DNA of 64,000 nucleotides from an uncultured Brevibacillus sp. (lineage in GTDB: Bacteria; Bacillota; Bacilli; Brevibacillales; Brevibacillaceae): contig NZ_CANMZW010000012.1 of NCBI RefSeq assembly GCF_947502445.1, positions 62,001 to 126,000 of the forward strand. Reading direction: 5' to 3'. The notes below the pieces were generated by a model, which was not told where the DNA came from, did no database searches, and saw nothing but the letters and a program-made list of their open reading frames with translations. This document shows, piece by piece, positions 8,189-16,236 of the stretch. The first letter of the stretch is position 1; every line of letters starts with the position of its first letter. A program made the translations under genes and the position numbers.

Positions 8189-8962
8189 TTATTGATGAGA
8201 CGATTGTTTTCCTGTATAAATCAAAACTGTATCTCTTAGAAACTCTGCAAGTCCAGGCTGTTCTTTGTCATAGTACGCTTTGAATCTCGGATCATCTACG
8301 TACATCTGCGCAATCCCAGCATGCGCTTCGCTGCTGTAGTGATCCCAATAAAAGCTCAGCCATTGTCGGTGCATATCTGCTGCCTTCTGCGCGGTCTCGC
8401 TGCCAGGATCTCCAGTGACAAATGCTTGGACGAGTGTTTTTAGCAGATCATTACCAAGCTGCTCTACTTCAGCGTATTGCGCTTCCGTCATCCCTTTTAT
8501 TTGCGCGTTTGCTTTGTCAATTTGATCGCTTCCATATTTGGCCCGGATTTCTTCACCGTACTTTTTTTCATTGTCGTCTATAAGCGTTTGCTTGAAGCCT
8601 TCAAATTTTTGCTTGTCACTCATTTTGCTTTTTCCCTCTCTTTCAGCTAAAGTCATTTCGACATTGGCAATAAGTGCATCTAACTGGGCTCGTTTTTCCA
8701 GGAGTTTCGCGCGATGCTCCCGCAGTGCGTGGTCAGCGTCATAATTCGGGGAGGTAATGATTTCCTTGATTTCCTCCAAGTTCACACCCAGCTCTCGGTA
8801 AAAAAGGATTTGCTGCAGACGGTCCACCTCTTGCTGTCCGTAGATGCGATATCCGGATGAATTGATTCTCGCCGGCTTGAGAATGTCAATTTCATCGTAA
8901 TATCGGAGTGTCCGGGTGCTGACACCCGCCAGGTGCCCTAGCTTTTGTACGGTATATTCCAT
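8189..8962 (-). CDS. MerR-family regulator with TipAS ligand-binding domain
   Basis: Transcription activator of 257 residues in the Mta/TipAL/SkgA group. The winged-helix MerR domain occupies residues 1-70 (YTVQKLGHLAGVSTRTLRYYDE). A coiled-coil dimerisation helix spans about 75-110. The C-terminal TipAS domain (about 135-250) carries the family pattern QWLSFYWDHYSSEAHAGIAQMYVDDPRFKAYYD. Such domains bind thiopeptides or other hydrophobic drugs, but here the ligand is unknown. The ATG at 8962 has GGAGGG upstream. The promoter with a 19-bp spacer suggests autoregulation. No obvious target transporter is adjacent. Confidence 0.92.
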   Translation of the reverse strand: MEYTVQKLGHLAGVSTRTLRYYDEIDILKPARINSSGYRIYGQQEVDRLQQILFYRELGVNLEEIKEIITSPNYDADHALREHRAKLLEKRAQLDALIANVEMTLAEREGKSKMSDKQKFEGFKQTLIDDNEKKYGEEIRAKYGSDQIDKANAQIKGMTEAQYAEVEQLGNDLLKTLVQAFVTGDPGSETAQKAADMHRQWLSFYWDHYSSEAHAGIAQMYVDDPRFKAYYDKEQPGLAEFLRDTVLIYTGKQSSHQ

Positions 8963-8984
8963 CGTGATCCCTCCTGACAAATTC

Positions 8985-9015
8985 ATCGTACACATTTACG
9001 TACCGTCAATGTCAA
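8985..9015 (-). promoter_or_regulatory. MerR-type promoter with 19-bp spacer
   Basis: On the minus strand TTGACA (9010-9015) and TACGAT (8985-8990) are separated by exactly 19 bases. This is the over-long spacing corrected by MerR activators through DNA distortion. GTAC-N8-GTAC spans the spacer and the -10. It sits about 20 bases upstream of the MerR gene, so the gene most likely activates itself. Confidence 0.75.
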
Positions 9016-9440
9016 ACACATTCTGACGAAAAATAGGACCCAAAAGTTGTAGACTTCCTCATTGAACTATCGTTCTCCATTCGTTGAGAAGAGGCTACCT
9101 CGTCGTCCACAGGCAGCCTCCGTTTGATCAAATATTCTACTTTCATTCCCAATTGGTAAGGTTTAGTATTTCTCCAACTCCTAATTCTTGTGAACATAGC
9201 TTCAGCGTCTGCATCATTAGGGTTTTCATAGCAGTAATTTTCAATAGAGCTCGCATAAAGACCCTCGTATGCATCCCAATCATCTTCACTTGCTACAACG
9301 GAGTAAAGAGGTGTCAGCCCCAGCTGTTCACCCAGCTTTACCTTTCCATGATGGGTCTTCAAATCTTCAGGTTGTGCCCCGAGCGCCTGTAAATACTCAT
9401 GGGGAGGATTTTTCTTCCAATATGTCAAGCGCTTTATCAT
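9012..9440 (-). pseudogene. C-terminal remnant of a class I SAM-dependent methyltransferase
   Basis: The readable frame shows the C-terminal part of a known methyltransferase family: PPHEYLQALGAQPEDLKTHH, then ASEDDWDAYEGLYASSIENY and EAMFTRIRSWR. The N-terminal SAM-binding Rossmann part is missing upstream. The expected end (about YLRWGRDTLGFGLYLF) is replaced by unrelated sequence after RSWRN, so both ends are damaged. It also runs into the MerR promoter. It is very unlikely to be functional. Confidence 0.65.
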
Positions 9441-9621
9441 TAGGGGTCAACTTTGTTAGATGAATAATCGTGTTGATCTTGCTTTCACTGATCGGATTGT
9501 AAAATGCATGGTCCCTGTGGGCTATCGCCTACGGTAGCGCAAGATAGAACGTCCCTCCCTGTATCCGAAAAGCTGGTCATTATTTTTATGGAACAACATT
9601 TAACAAACATTTCCTTTTTTG

Positions 9622-9630
9622 TGATACAAT
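9622..9630 (+). promoter_or_regulatory. Extended -10 promoter
   Basis: TGATACAAT is a TG-N extended -10 element. TTAACA lies 19 bases further upstream as a loose -35. It precedes the small membrane protein gene by about 110 bases. Confidence 0.5.
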
Positions 9631-9741
9631 TATGTTAACCTCAAATGATAACAACACACGACTACAGGTGAGCGCAGGATGCGATACCGTGTGCTTACTT
9701 CATAACCTAGCCTTTTGCTGAAAGGAAAAGGAGGAGATCCG

Positions 9742-9915
9742 ATGCTTTACATTATCGGTTTTGTCGTAGCGGTAGTTGCCGCTGGCTATTTCTTTAGCGG
9801 CATGCTCAGTCAGCGTGCCAGAGACAAGCACGCGATTAAAAATTACTCAGATGATGCTTACGCCCAGCAATACATTCAGCATAATTATCATCACCAGAAC
9901 CATGGTCCGTTTTAA
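9742..9915 (+). CDS. Small membrane protein, unknown function
   Basis: 57-residue protein with one N-terminal hydrophobic helix (YIIGFVVAVVAAGYFF). A charged region rich in Tyr, Gln, Asn and His follows (KNYSDDAYAQQYIQHNYHH). AAAGGAGGAG lies 7 bases before the ATG, a very strong ribosome binding site, and a terminator follows directly, so it is probably a real single-gene unit. I do not recognise the family. The His-rich tail could bind metal, but that is speculation. Confidence 0.65.
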   Translation: MLYIIGFVVAVVAAGYFFSGMLSQRARDKHAIKNYSDDAYAQQYIQHNYHHQNHGPF

Positions 9916-9927
9916 TATTTGCACATA

Positions 9928-9958
9928 AAAAAGGCTGCCCACCTGGACAGCCTTTTTT
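9928..9958. terminator. Bidirectional terminator
   Basis: AAAAAGGCTGCCC and GGACAGCCTTTTT form a stem with A and T runs on both sides. It is placed between the convergent small membrane protein gene and ppaC. Confidence 0.85.
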
Positions 9959-9976
9959 TCATGTATCAATAATGAA

Positions 9977-10909
9977 TTACAGCGCTTGGAATGTATCGGT
10001 CAACACCGGTACGATTTGTTTCTTGCGGGACACTACGCCTTTGAGAACGGCTTTGTTGCCCACGAGTGTTACATTGTATGCTTTTTCTACTGCCTGTGTT
10101 GCCCTACCCAAAGCAATTGCTACGGAATCGTTGTTCAAAATATCCGTTACGACAAATACGAACAGATCGAGTCCTTTTTCACTGATGATGCTATTGATCG
10201 CTGCTTCCAATTCCGCTTGGCGAGCCAGTACATCATTTACGTCTACTGCATTCACTTGGGCGATTTCTACCTTTGCACTACCCATTTGGAATTCTTTTGC
10301 ATCCAGGGAAAGCAGGTCTGCAATCGTTTTATCGCTCAGATCTGCACCAGCCTTGAGCATTTCCAGGCCGTACGCCTCGAGGTTCACTCCAGCGATCTGC
10401 GCCAGCTCATGAGCGGCAGCTACGTCTTGCTCTGTGCAGGTTGGCGATTTCAACAGCAATGTATCCGAAACAATCGCAGACAGCATCAGTCCAGCGATTT
10501 CTTTTGGAATTTCTACACCATTTTCCTTGTACAGCTTTTTCAGAATGGTTGTCGTGCAACCAACTGGCTCTGCTCGGAAATAAAGCGGGTTGCTGGTTTC
10601 AAAATTGGCAATCCGGTGGTGGTCGATCACTTCAACTACCTGAACCTGCTCGATGTCATTGGCGCTTTGTTGGCGCTCATTGTGGTCAACGAGAATGACT
10701 TCGTTGACTTCATTTGCTACTGTTTCCACCAAGCGTGGTGCCTTCACTTGGAAGTAATCCAGTACAAATTGGGTTTCACTGCTAATTACACCCAGGCGCA
10801 CAGGCTCAACATCAGCACCCAGCTTTGTTTTTAAATCAGCGTATACAAGGGCAGAACAAATGGAATCCGTGTCTGGATTTTTATGACCGAAAATGAGTTT
10901 TTTTTCCAT
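9977..10909 (-). CDS. ppaC: Manganese-dependent inorganic pyrophosphatase
   Basis: Family II cytosolic pyrophosphatase, 310 residues, the usual length. DHH-superfamily metal motifs are intact: GHKNPDTDS near the start, VDHNE, and IDHHRI around residue 97. The C-terminal substrate-binding segment SRKKQIVP is also present. It hydrolyses pyrophosphate to pull biosynthetic reactions forward. AAGGAG precedes the ATG, and it is monocistronic between terminators. It lacks the CBS domains seen in regulated family members. Confidence 0.96.
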   Translation of the reverse strand: MEKKLIFGHKNPDTDSICSALVYADLKTKLGADVEPVRLGVISSETQFVLDYFQVKAPRLVETVANEVNEVILVDHNERQQSANDIEQVQVVEVIDHHRIANFETSNPLYFRAEPVGCTTTILKKLYKENGVEIPKEIAGLMLSAIVSDTLLLKSPTCTEQDVAAAHELAQIAGVNLEAYGLEMLKAGADLSDKTIADLLSLDAKEFQMGSAKVEIAQVNAVDVNDVLARQAELEAAINSIISEKGLDLFVFVVTDILNNDSVAIALGRATQAVEKAYNVTLVGNKAVLKGVVSRKKQIVPVLTDTFQAL

Positions 10910-11017
10910 AATCCATACTCCTTAGACTTGTTTTGGCGACAAAATTATACCATAGGATAGAGGATATTCCCAAGTAACATTATAGGTTCAAAGTCGATGA
11001 ATGGAAATAAAGATTTA

Positions 11018-11606
11018 CTGCAGCCGCTTAACCGCCGCTTCGATGAAATCAAGGATGCTGTTATCGACCGGATAGTGCGTGATTAATTCAGGTGCTTCTT
11101 TTTGAATGCGCCACAGCTTCTCCCGCAGCTCTTCTCTGCCTGCAAAAATACGGTCGCTTGCTTCAGGAAGCGCTTTGCCCATGCCTTCGCCTTTTCCGAG
11201 GCCGGCTTTCGATTTTATCCGCTTTTATTTCCGCAAACAACTCTATGAATTCCTGTGTCCGCGGATCATCGTCCTGAATGCGCGGAAGATGCTTTTCGAG
11301 GAAATCGAGCTCTTCTTCGGTGAACAAATGGATTAAGCCAATCTCCCTGGCGTCGGGCTTTGTTTCATACAAAAGGTGCAAATATCGGAATAAGTTATCC
11401 CCATCCATCTTTCCTTCCAGCTTGATGGAGCATTGCACAACCAGGATGATTTCCTGCATAAGCTTGAACGTTTTCATCTGATTTTCGAGTTCTTCCAGCT
11501 GCTGCTTCAGGTTTGTCTGAGGGTGGTCATCGTATCTATACGGAGGAGGAAATCGAAAAGCTCTACAAAATTCGTCTTTTAAAAGCGCTCGGATTAACCG
11601 AGACAT
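11018..11606 (-). pseudogene. Rearranged MerR-family regulator (effector region, frameshifted)
   Basis: Residues such as LKQQLEELENQMKTFKLMQE and a helical stretch look like the dimerisation helix and effector part of a MerR regulator. The frame is lost near 11195. A second frame then continues to a TAA at 11018 with GMGKALPEASDRIF and ELITHYPVDNSILDFIEAA. The N-terminal DNA-binding part is not on this strand. A MerR-like segment (GGHRIYTEEEIEKLYKIRLL) is read on the plus strand at about 11517-11606 instead, as if the 5' end had been inverted. The product cannot be a working regulator as drawn. Confidence 0.6.
11517..11606 (+). pseudogene. Inverted fragment of a MerR winged-helix domain
   Basis: Plus-strand reading gives GGHRIYTEEEIEKLYKIRLL then KALGLT followed by a stop. 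This is the wing and helix region of a MerR DNA-binding domain. It lies head-on against the matching effector region on the minus strand. Short inverted similarity (TTGTCTGAGG near 11512 against the complement of CCGAGACATA near 11599) marks the possible inversion ends. It has no start codon or ribosome binding site. Confidence 0.55.
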
Positions 11607-11742
11607 AGCGTGAAATTTCTTTGCTCACTTGAAAACATGTCTGCGAGCGAGCCACAGCTTTAAAACAAGAGCGCGCATGCCTTCTTCTGCCAAAAAGTAC
11701 GAATTGTACCTATTGCTCGCCTAATATGAGCGTCCTTTGACT

Positions 11743-11772
11743 TTGCAGGCTGCAATTCTCCTTCCGTATAAT
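11743..11772 (+). promoter_or_regulatory. Sigma-A promoter with overlapping palindrome
   Basis: TTGCAG (11743-11748), an 18-base spacer and a perfect TATAAT (11767-11772). The palindrome TTGCAGGCTGCAA overlaps the -35 and could be an operator. It reads toward a short open frame at 11819. Confidence 0.65.
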
Positions 11773-11818
11773 AAATACATCCGGGATATACCAGACTCGG
11801 TAATAGGAGAAAGAGAGC

Positions 11819-12061
11819 GTGAACCCTCGTGTAAAACCTATCGTTTCTAACTACCTTTCTATTTGGGACTGTACAAAAGGAGAAACGATTTTCGTTGGAA
11901 TCATCCAGTTGGAAAAGTGTATTTTTTCGAATCTATCTGATTGTGACACTGCAAACGGTCAGCGTGTCAGTGTTAACCTTGGAAGTGAAAAACCCAGCAC
12001 GTATTACAATGACTACGCAATCCGTGCAATCAGCACTGGTCACATGCACCGAATCAGATAA
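11819..12061 (+). CDS. Hypothetical protein of 80 residues
   Basis: GTG-started open frame with AATAGGAGAAAG upstream and a good promoter about 50 bases further up, so it is probably expressed. The product contains three cysteines and no hydrophobic helix. I do not recognise it. It runs into a decayed GrpB-family fragment and may itself be a remnant of a deletion junction. Confidence 0.4.
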   Translation: MNPRVKPIVSNYLSIWDCTKGETIFVGIIQLEKCIFSNLSDCDTANGQRVSVNLGSEKPSTYYNDYAIRAISTGHMHRIR

Positions 12062-12071
12062 TCGTAAATAA

Positions 12072-12389
12072 CCTTCGGCACTCTCAGGGCAGCTTGGGTA
12101 CGTTCCCAGAGGCGAATTTGGTTTAGAAGGCAGACGCTATTTTCCCAAGGGCGGAGACAACCGCACTCACCACGTGCACTTTTATCAAAAAGGACATCCG
12201 GCGATCGAACGTCATCTTGCTTTTCGTGACTATCTGCGCACTCATCCTGAAGTGGCTAATGAATACGGTGATTTGAAAGAAAAATTGGCGCTTCGCTACT
12301 CGGACGATCCTGCCTCTTACGTAAACGGAAAAGAAGCGTGGGTTTTAGCAACCCAGCAAAAAGCGCTTGCTTGGTATAAAATAGCATAG
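12072..12389 (+). pseudogene. C-terminal half of a GrpB/UPF0157 nucleotidyltransferase-like protein
   Basis: After a stop codon at 12069 the frame reads LGYVPRGEFGLEGRRYFPKG, then HHVHFYQKGHPAIERHLAFR and DYLRTHPEVANEYGDLKEKL. This is the conserved second half of GrpB-family proteins (usually about 170 residues). The N-terminal half with the GSTSVPGL motif is absent, so it is a 5'-truncated gene. Confidence 0.7.
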
Positions 12390-12400
12390 CTGCCCAAAAA

Positions 12401-12434
12401 AATCCCCCTCAGCGACAACACGCCAAGGGGGATT
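12401..12434 (-). terminator. Terminator of the siderophore uptake operon
   Basis: AATCCCCCT and AGGGGGATT form the stem, with TTTTTTT following on the minus strand, just after the binding-protein stop. Confidence 0.85.
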
Positions 12435-12438
12435 CTTA

Positions 12439-13449
12439 TTAATTTTTTCCAAGGTGATTCTTAATGGCTTCCAGGCCTGCGATCTGCCCAAGAAAGAATG
12501 TATCTCCGGCAAGCGTATCCATCGTATATACTCGGTTGTTTTTCACAGCTTTGAGATTTTTCCACACGGGATGGTCTTTCCAAATATGAATTAATCCCTC
12601 AGGGTCCTCTGCCTTCATCGATCGGCGATTCTCCGTGATAAAAATATGATCAGGCGCAAACTCACTTAATGCCTCAATGCCGACTCTACCGCCAATTTTT
12701 CCGTCTTCTGGCAATCCGGCGATCGGTGTCAGTCCCACCTCTTCATAGTAGATCGGAAAGTTTTTGGGATGCATCACAGTAAAATCTTTGCCATTTGAAA
12801 TGAGGAACAACGCCGTTTCACCTTTATGCGCGGCTGCGGCTTCCTGTGCTTCTTTTTTCAGCTGTTCAAAATCAGCCAGTACTTCCTTTGCTTTCTCTTC
12901 TTTTCCGATGATCTCGGCCATTTTCATCAGACGAGCGGGTGCATCCAGGGTGAAATCAATCACGATGGAATCGGCCATTTTATTAAATTCCTCAAATCGC
13001 GAGCCTTTTCCCGTGCTGGTCATGACAATCACTTCCGGGTCCATCTCCAAAAGCGTCTCTAGATTCGTCTTGCCTCCGAGGTCTTTTACATCCTTGCCCT
13101 CTGCGTATTTTGCAAAGATCGGTGATTTGCTTCTCGTGCTCTCATACCCTTCCGAAACGATTGGAGCGAAGTCCAACACGAGGAAATAATCGGTGCCCAT
13201 AATGTCGACACTCGCTACCCGCTGTGGCTTGGTTTTCAGCGTAACCTCGCCCATCGTATGCTTGATTGTCCGTGGGTACACGGCTTTCTCCGCTGTTGAC
13301 GCATCACCGCCTGATTGACCCCCGCTACTCTGTCTTACAGCTTGGGTGGCATTAGTCGCCTCTCCAGCAGTATTCTGTCCTGCACCGCAACCAGACAAGA
13401 CAATCGTAAAAGCAAGGAAGGATAACCATCGTGTTATGGACTTTTTCAT
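12439..13449 (-). CDS. Iron-siderophore substrate-binding lipoprotein
   Basis: 336-residue extracellular binding protein. The lipobox LSGCGAG (Cys21) is followed by a Gln/Ser/Gly-rich linker. The class III binding fold shows RTIKHTMGEVTLKTKPQRVA, a long central helix and FAPDHIFITENRR, as in FhuD/FecB/YfiY proteins. It is the last gene of an operon with two permeases and a nitroreductase-like gene, and it is followed by a terminator. The siderophore is not identifiable. No ATPase is encoded here, so the importer probably shares a FhuC/YusV-type ATPase, as is known for Bacillus. Confidence 0.88.
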   Translation of the reverse strand: MKKSITRWLSFLAFTIVLSGCGAGQNTAGEATNATQAVRQSSGGQSGGDASTAEKAVYPRTIKHTMGEVTLKTKPQRVASVDIMGTDYFLVLDFAPIVSEGYESTRSKSPIFAKYAEGKDVKDLGGKTNLETLLEMDPEVIVMTSTGKGSRFEEFNKMADSIVIDFTLDAPARLMKMAEIIGKEEKAKEVLADFEQLKKEAQEAAAAHKGETALFLISNGKDFTVMHPKNFPIYYEEVGLTPIAGLPEDGKIGGRVGIEALSEFAPDHIFITENRRSMKAEDPEGLIHIWKDHPVWKNLKAVKNNRVYTMDTLAGDTFFLGQIAGLEAIKNHLGKN

Positions 13450-13488
13450 TTTGTCTAAACCCCTTTTTACAGTAATCGTTCGTGGATA

Positions 13489-14514
13489 CTATCCTTTCGT
13501 ACGAATCAGCAAGTAAAGAAAATAGGGACCACCTAAAAGTGAAATGACCACCCCTGCCGGCACCTCAGTATAAAGCATGATGCTGCGCCCAATCGTATCA
13601 CCCGCCAATACCAGGAGGGACCCGACCAGCGCCGTAATAGGCAGCATGTATTCGTGGTTTGGACCAACCAACCTGCGTGCAATATGAGGGCCGAGCAAGC
13701 CTACAAAACCGATACCGCCACCAGTTGCCACACATGATGCAGCAAGGCCCACCGCTGCTGCCATCAGCACCAGACGCTCCCGATTGATCGACACGCCAAG
13801 ACTCCCCGCGATCTGTTCATTCATGCTGAGCATGTTTAGTACCTTGGACTTCCAATACACGTAAGGAAGCAAAATGAGAAGCCAGGGGAGCAGAGCAAGC
13901 ACGAATTTCCAGTTAGATCCCCACAACGAGCCCATTTGCCAGGTCACGACAAATTCCAGATTGCGCGGGTTTAGCTGAAGCGTCAGGATGATACTGACGG
14001 CGCTAAGGCCAGCCCCAACTGCAATCCCTGTGAGCAATAGCCTGGTAGGTGAGATCCCCTGCCCCTTTTTGTACGCCAATAAATAAATGATCACAGCGGT
14101 TACACCAGCGCCGAGTAATGCCAGCAGCGGCATCACATATGGCGAGGCAACGTCTGTCGTGGGATAATACGAAACGAAGAGCAAAACAGCCAGCCCGGCC
14201 CCTGCATTGATTCCGAGGATTCCCGGATCAGACAGCCCATTCCGGGAAATCCCTTGTAAAATGGCTCCCGAAATAGCCAGCCCTGCACCGATGAGCACTG
14301 CGATAATCATCCGTGGCAATCGCAAGTCAAACAGGACCAGATTTTGCTTTTTGGAGCCCTCTCCCCAAAGCGTTTGCAGAACTTCTGCTGGCGCGAGGCG
14401 ATAGTTCCCCGTATTCATGCTGAGGATAAAGCCCACAATCAGGATGACCGCGAACACGACGATGAGCCGCAAACTGCGTTTTTTTCTTTTCGTAAAAAAA
14501 AGATCTGCGTTCAT
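13489..14514 (-). CDS. FecCD-family siderophore permease (second subunit)
   Basis: 341-residue permease with about ten hydrophobic helices. Signatures include RLPRMIIAVLIGAGLAISGA, RNGLSDPGILGINAGAGLAV and FVGLLGPHIARRLVGP. The ATG at 14514 overlaps the stop of the preceding permease (TAATG), and GGAGGG lies upstream, indicating translational coupling. It should heterodimerise with that partner, as FeuB/FeuC or YfiZ/YfhA do. Confidence 0.92.
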   Translation of the reverse strand: MNADLFFTKRKKRSLRLIVVFAVILIVGFILSMNTGNYRLAPAEVLQTLWGEGSKKQNLVLFDLRLPRMIIAVLIGAGLAISGAILQGISRNGLSDPGILGINAGAGLAVLLFVSYYPTTDVASPYVMPLLALLGAGVTAVIIYLLAYKKGQGISPTRLLLTGIAVGAGLSAVSIILTLQLNPRNLEFVVTWQMGSLWGSNWKFVLALLPWLLILLPYVYWKSKVLNMLSMNEQIAGSLGVSINRERLVLMAAAVGLAASCVATGGGIGFVGLLGPHIARRLVGPNHEYMLPITALVGSLLVLAGDTIGRSIMLYTEVPAGVVISLLGGPYFLYLLIRTKG

Positions 14515-15551
14515 TACAATTCCCTCCGTTCCTTACGTGCCAGGTAGAGGAAAAAAGGGACGCCGATGACAGCAATAATCGAGCCGAGAGGTGTTTCATA
14601 AGGCAGGGAAATCATTTTTGCGCCTATATCCGCAAACACCACCAACACTCCCCCCATCACCGCGGAGCAAGGAATAATCCAGCGATAATCGACGCCTACC
14701 AGATAGCGAACCATATGCGGCACTACCAACCCGATAAAGCCGACTCCGCCCACTGTGGATACAGATGCACCTGCCAGAACCATAACGACAACGGTCGCTA
14801 CTCCTTTTACAAGCTTTGTTTTTTGTCCCAGACCTGCCGCTACATCCTCCCCAAGGCTCAAGATGGTAATAGAACGAGAGATTAGCATCGCCAAAACAAT
14901 CCCTCCAATAATCCATGGCAGCATCACAGATACCTGAAACCATTCTGCCGTCGAGATGCCGCCTGCCGACCAAAATGCCAGATCGTAGTTTATTTGAAAC
15001 AAGAGGGAGATAGCCTGACTCATTCCGGAAATTAGCGAGCTGACAACTGCCCCTGCGAGCGCAAGACGCAAGGGGGTTAGCCCGTTTCTCGAAAAATAGG
15101 CAAGTCCGTAAACAACTCCGACACCTAGACCTGCGCCTATAAAAGAAAAAAGAATGATCCACTCAAATGGCAGCCACGGAGCAAAAGCAAAGACCAGAAC
15201 GAGTACAAAACCCGATCCGGCATTGATTCCGAGTAGGCCGGTATCAGCAATCGGATTGCGCGTTACTCCTTGCATAATCGCTCCAGCAACAGCAAAGGCT
15301 GCGCCTACCAATGCTCCAGCCAATGCTCTGGGCATCCGTAACGATTGAATAATGACATGATGCTCATTGCTAGAATCAAACCGAATCATAGAGTCCCAAA
15401 CGGTAGAAAAGGAGATATTCGCTACACCCGTAACAATAGAAGAACCAATGCCAAAAGCAATGGTACAAAGTCCGATTACGAGAATAAGCGTCGCCATCCA
15501 TGGTCGTGTGGAAAGAGGTGCCCTATTTTGTATGGACCGTGACGGAATCAT
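14514..15551 (-). CDS. FecCD-family siderophore permease (first subunit)
   Basis: About 345 residues with ten predicted helices. RMPRALAGALVGAAFAVAGA, RNPIADTGLLGINAGSGF and FIGLVVPHMVRYLVG are the family motifs. Two starts are possible. The ATG at 15551 sits 11 bases after GGAGG; an ATG at 15563 abuts the site directly, so I prefer 15551. Its 5' end overlaps the 3' end of the nitroreductase-like gene by about 30 bases, so the genes are cotranscribed. Confidence 0.9.
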   Translation of the reverse strand: MIPSRSIQNRAPLSTRPWMATLILVIGLCTIAFGIGSSIVTGVANISFSTVWDSMIRFDSSNEHHVIIQSLRMPRALAGALVGAAFAVAGAIMQGVTRNPIADTGLLGINAGSGFVLVLVFAFAPWLPFEWIILFSFIGAGLGVGVVYGLAYFSRNGLTPLRLALAGAVVSSLISGMSQAISLLFQINYDLAFWSAGGISTAEWFQVSVMLPWIIGGIVLAMLISRSITILSLGEDVAAGLGQKTKLVKGVATVVVMVLAGASVSTVGGVGFIGLVVPHMVRYLVGVDYRWIIPCSAVMGGVLVVFADIGAKMISLPYETPLGSIIAVIGVPFFLYLARKERREL

Positions 15552-16119
15552 TCGTGTATGCATCCTCCAGCTTGATTCTAGAGCGAACGACCGTTAGCTT
15601 TTCCTCTGCTGCCGTTCTCTGTCTCGCTTCTGGCACTACTTCCGGATAGCCTAGCTGAAGTAGTCCGACCAGCTTCTCATCCTCTTTGACTCCAGCCGCT
15701 TGTAAAAAACCAGGCTGGTACGTAAACGGCTCTGTTTTCCAGATCACGCCTACTCCTTGTTCCCAGGCCGCCAGCATAAAATTTTGAATCAGCGTGCACG
15801 CAGCCGCATAATCCTCATCACGTTCTCTCGTTCGCGCGTCTTCATTTACGATGACGAGCAGGTAAGCAGGGACACGCAGGAGCATCTCCGGGTCTCTTTT
15901 TTTCACGGCATTCTGAATAATCGCGTCGACGATTACCTGCTTCCCCTCATCGACAAACAAAACAAAACGCCAGGGCTCCCGTAATCCATGATTCGGCGCC
16001 CAGACGGATATGTTTAATAGATCACAAATCAGCTCCAGTGAAACTAGGTCTGGCTTGAAATTTTTTATTGTTCTTCGCTCGCGAATGGCGTGTGCCACTG
16101 GATTTGTCTGACTGTCCAT
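15523..16119 (-). CDS. Nitroreductase-family flavoprotein
   Basis: About 198 residues, FMN-dependent NAD(P)H oxidoreductase fold. AIRERRTIKNFKPD at the N-terminus, SVWAPNHGLREPWRF for flavin binding and YPEVVPEARQR near the end are typical of YdjA/YfhC-like members. As first gene of a Fur-box-controlled siderophore operon it may reduce ferric siderophore or a related ligand; this is inference from position. The ATG at 16119 is chosen because GGGAGAT precedes it; ATGs at 16137 and 16140 lie inside that region. Confidence 0.85.
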   Translation of the reverse strand: MDSQTNPVAHAIRERRTIKNFKPDLVSLELICDLLNISVWAPNHGLREPWRFVLFVDEGKQVIVDAIIQNAVKKRDPEMLLRVPAYLLVIVNEDARTRERDEDYAAACTLIQNFMLAAWEQGVGVIWKTEPFTYQPGFLQAAGVKEDEKLVGLLQLGYPEVVPEARQRTAAEEKLTVVRSRIKLEDAYTNDSVTVHTK

Positions 16120-16143
16120 TACGTATCCATCTCCCATCAATAG

Positions 16144-16158
16144 TGATACTCATTATCA
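16144..16158 (-). promoter_or_regulatory. Fur box of the siderophore operon
   Basis: TGATAATGAGTATCA on the minus strand matches the Bacillus Fur 7-1-7 consensus TGATAATNATTATCA with one mismatch. A second partial repeat (TGATAATCG) extends it upstream to about 16168. It lies about 25 bases before the first gene, so the operon should be repressed by Fur when iron is plentiful. Confidence 0.85.
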
Positions 16159-16236
16159 ACGATTATCACAGATGGGAGTTCATAAGAAAATTGCAGAACC
16201 TGATTCATTTTTTGTACATTCCTGTGACCGATCCTC

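Noticed and set aside
9986..10834. 282-codon plus-strand frame opposite ppaC
   Set aside because: A long antisense shadow of a highly conserved enzyme, rich in Cys/Phe/Tyr as expected for a shadow frame.
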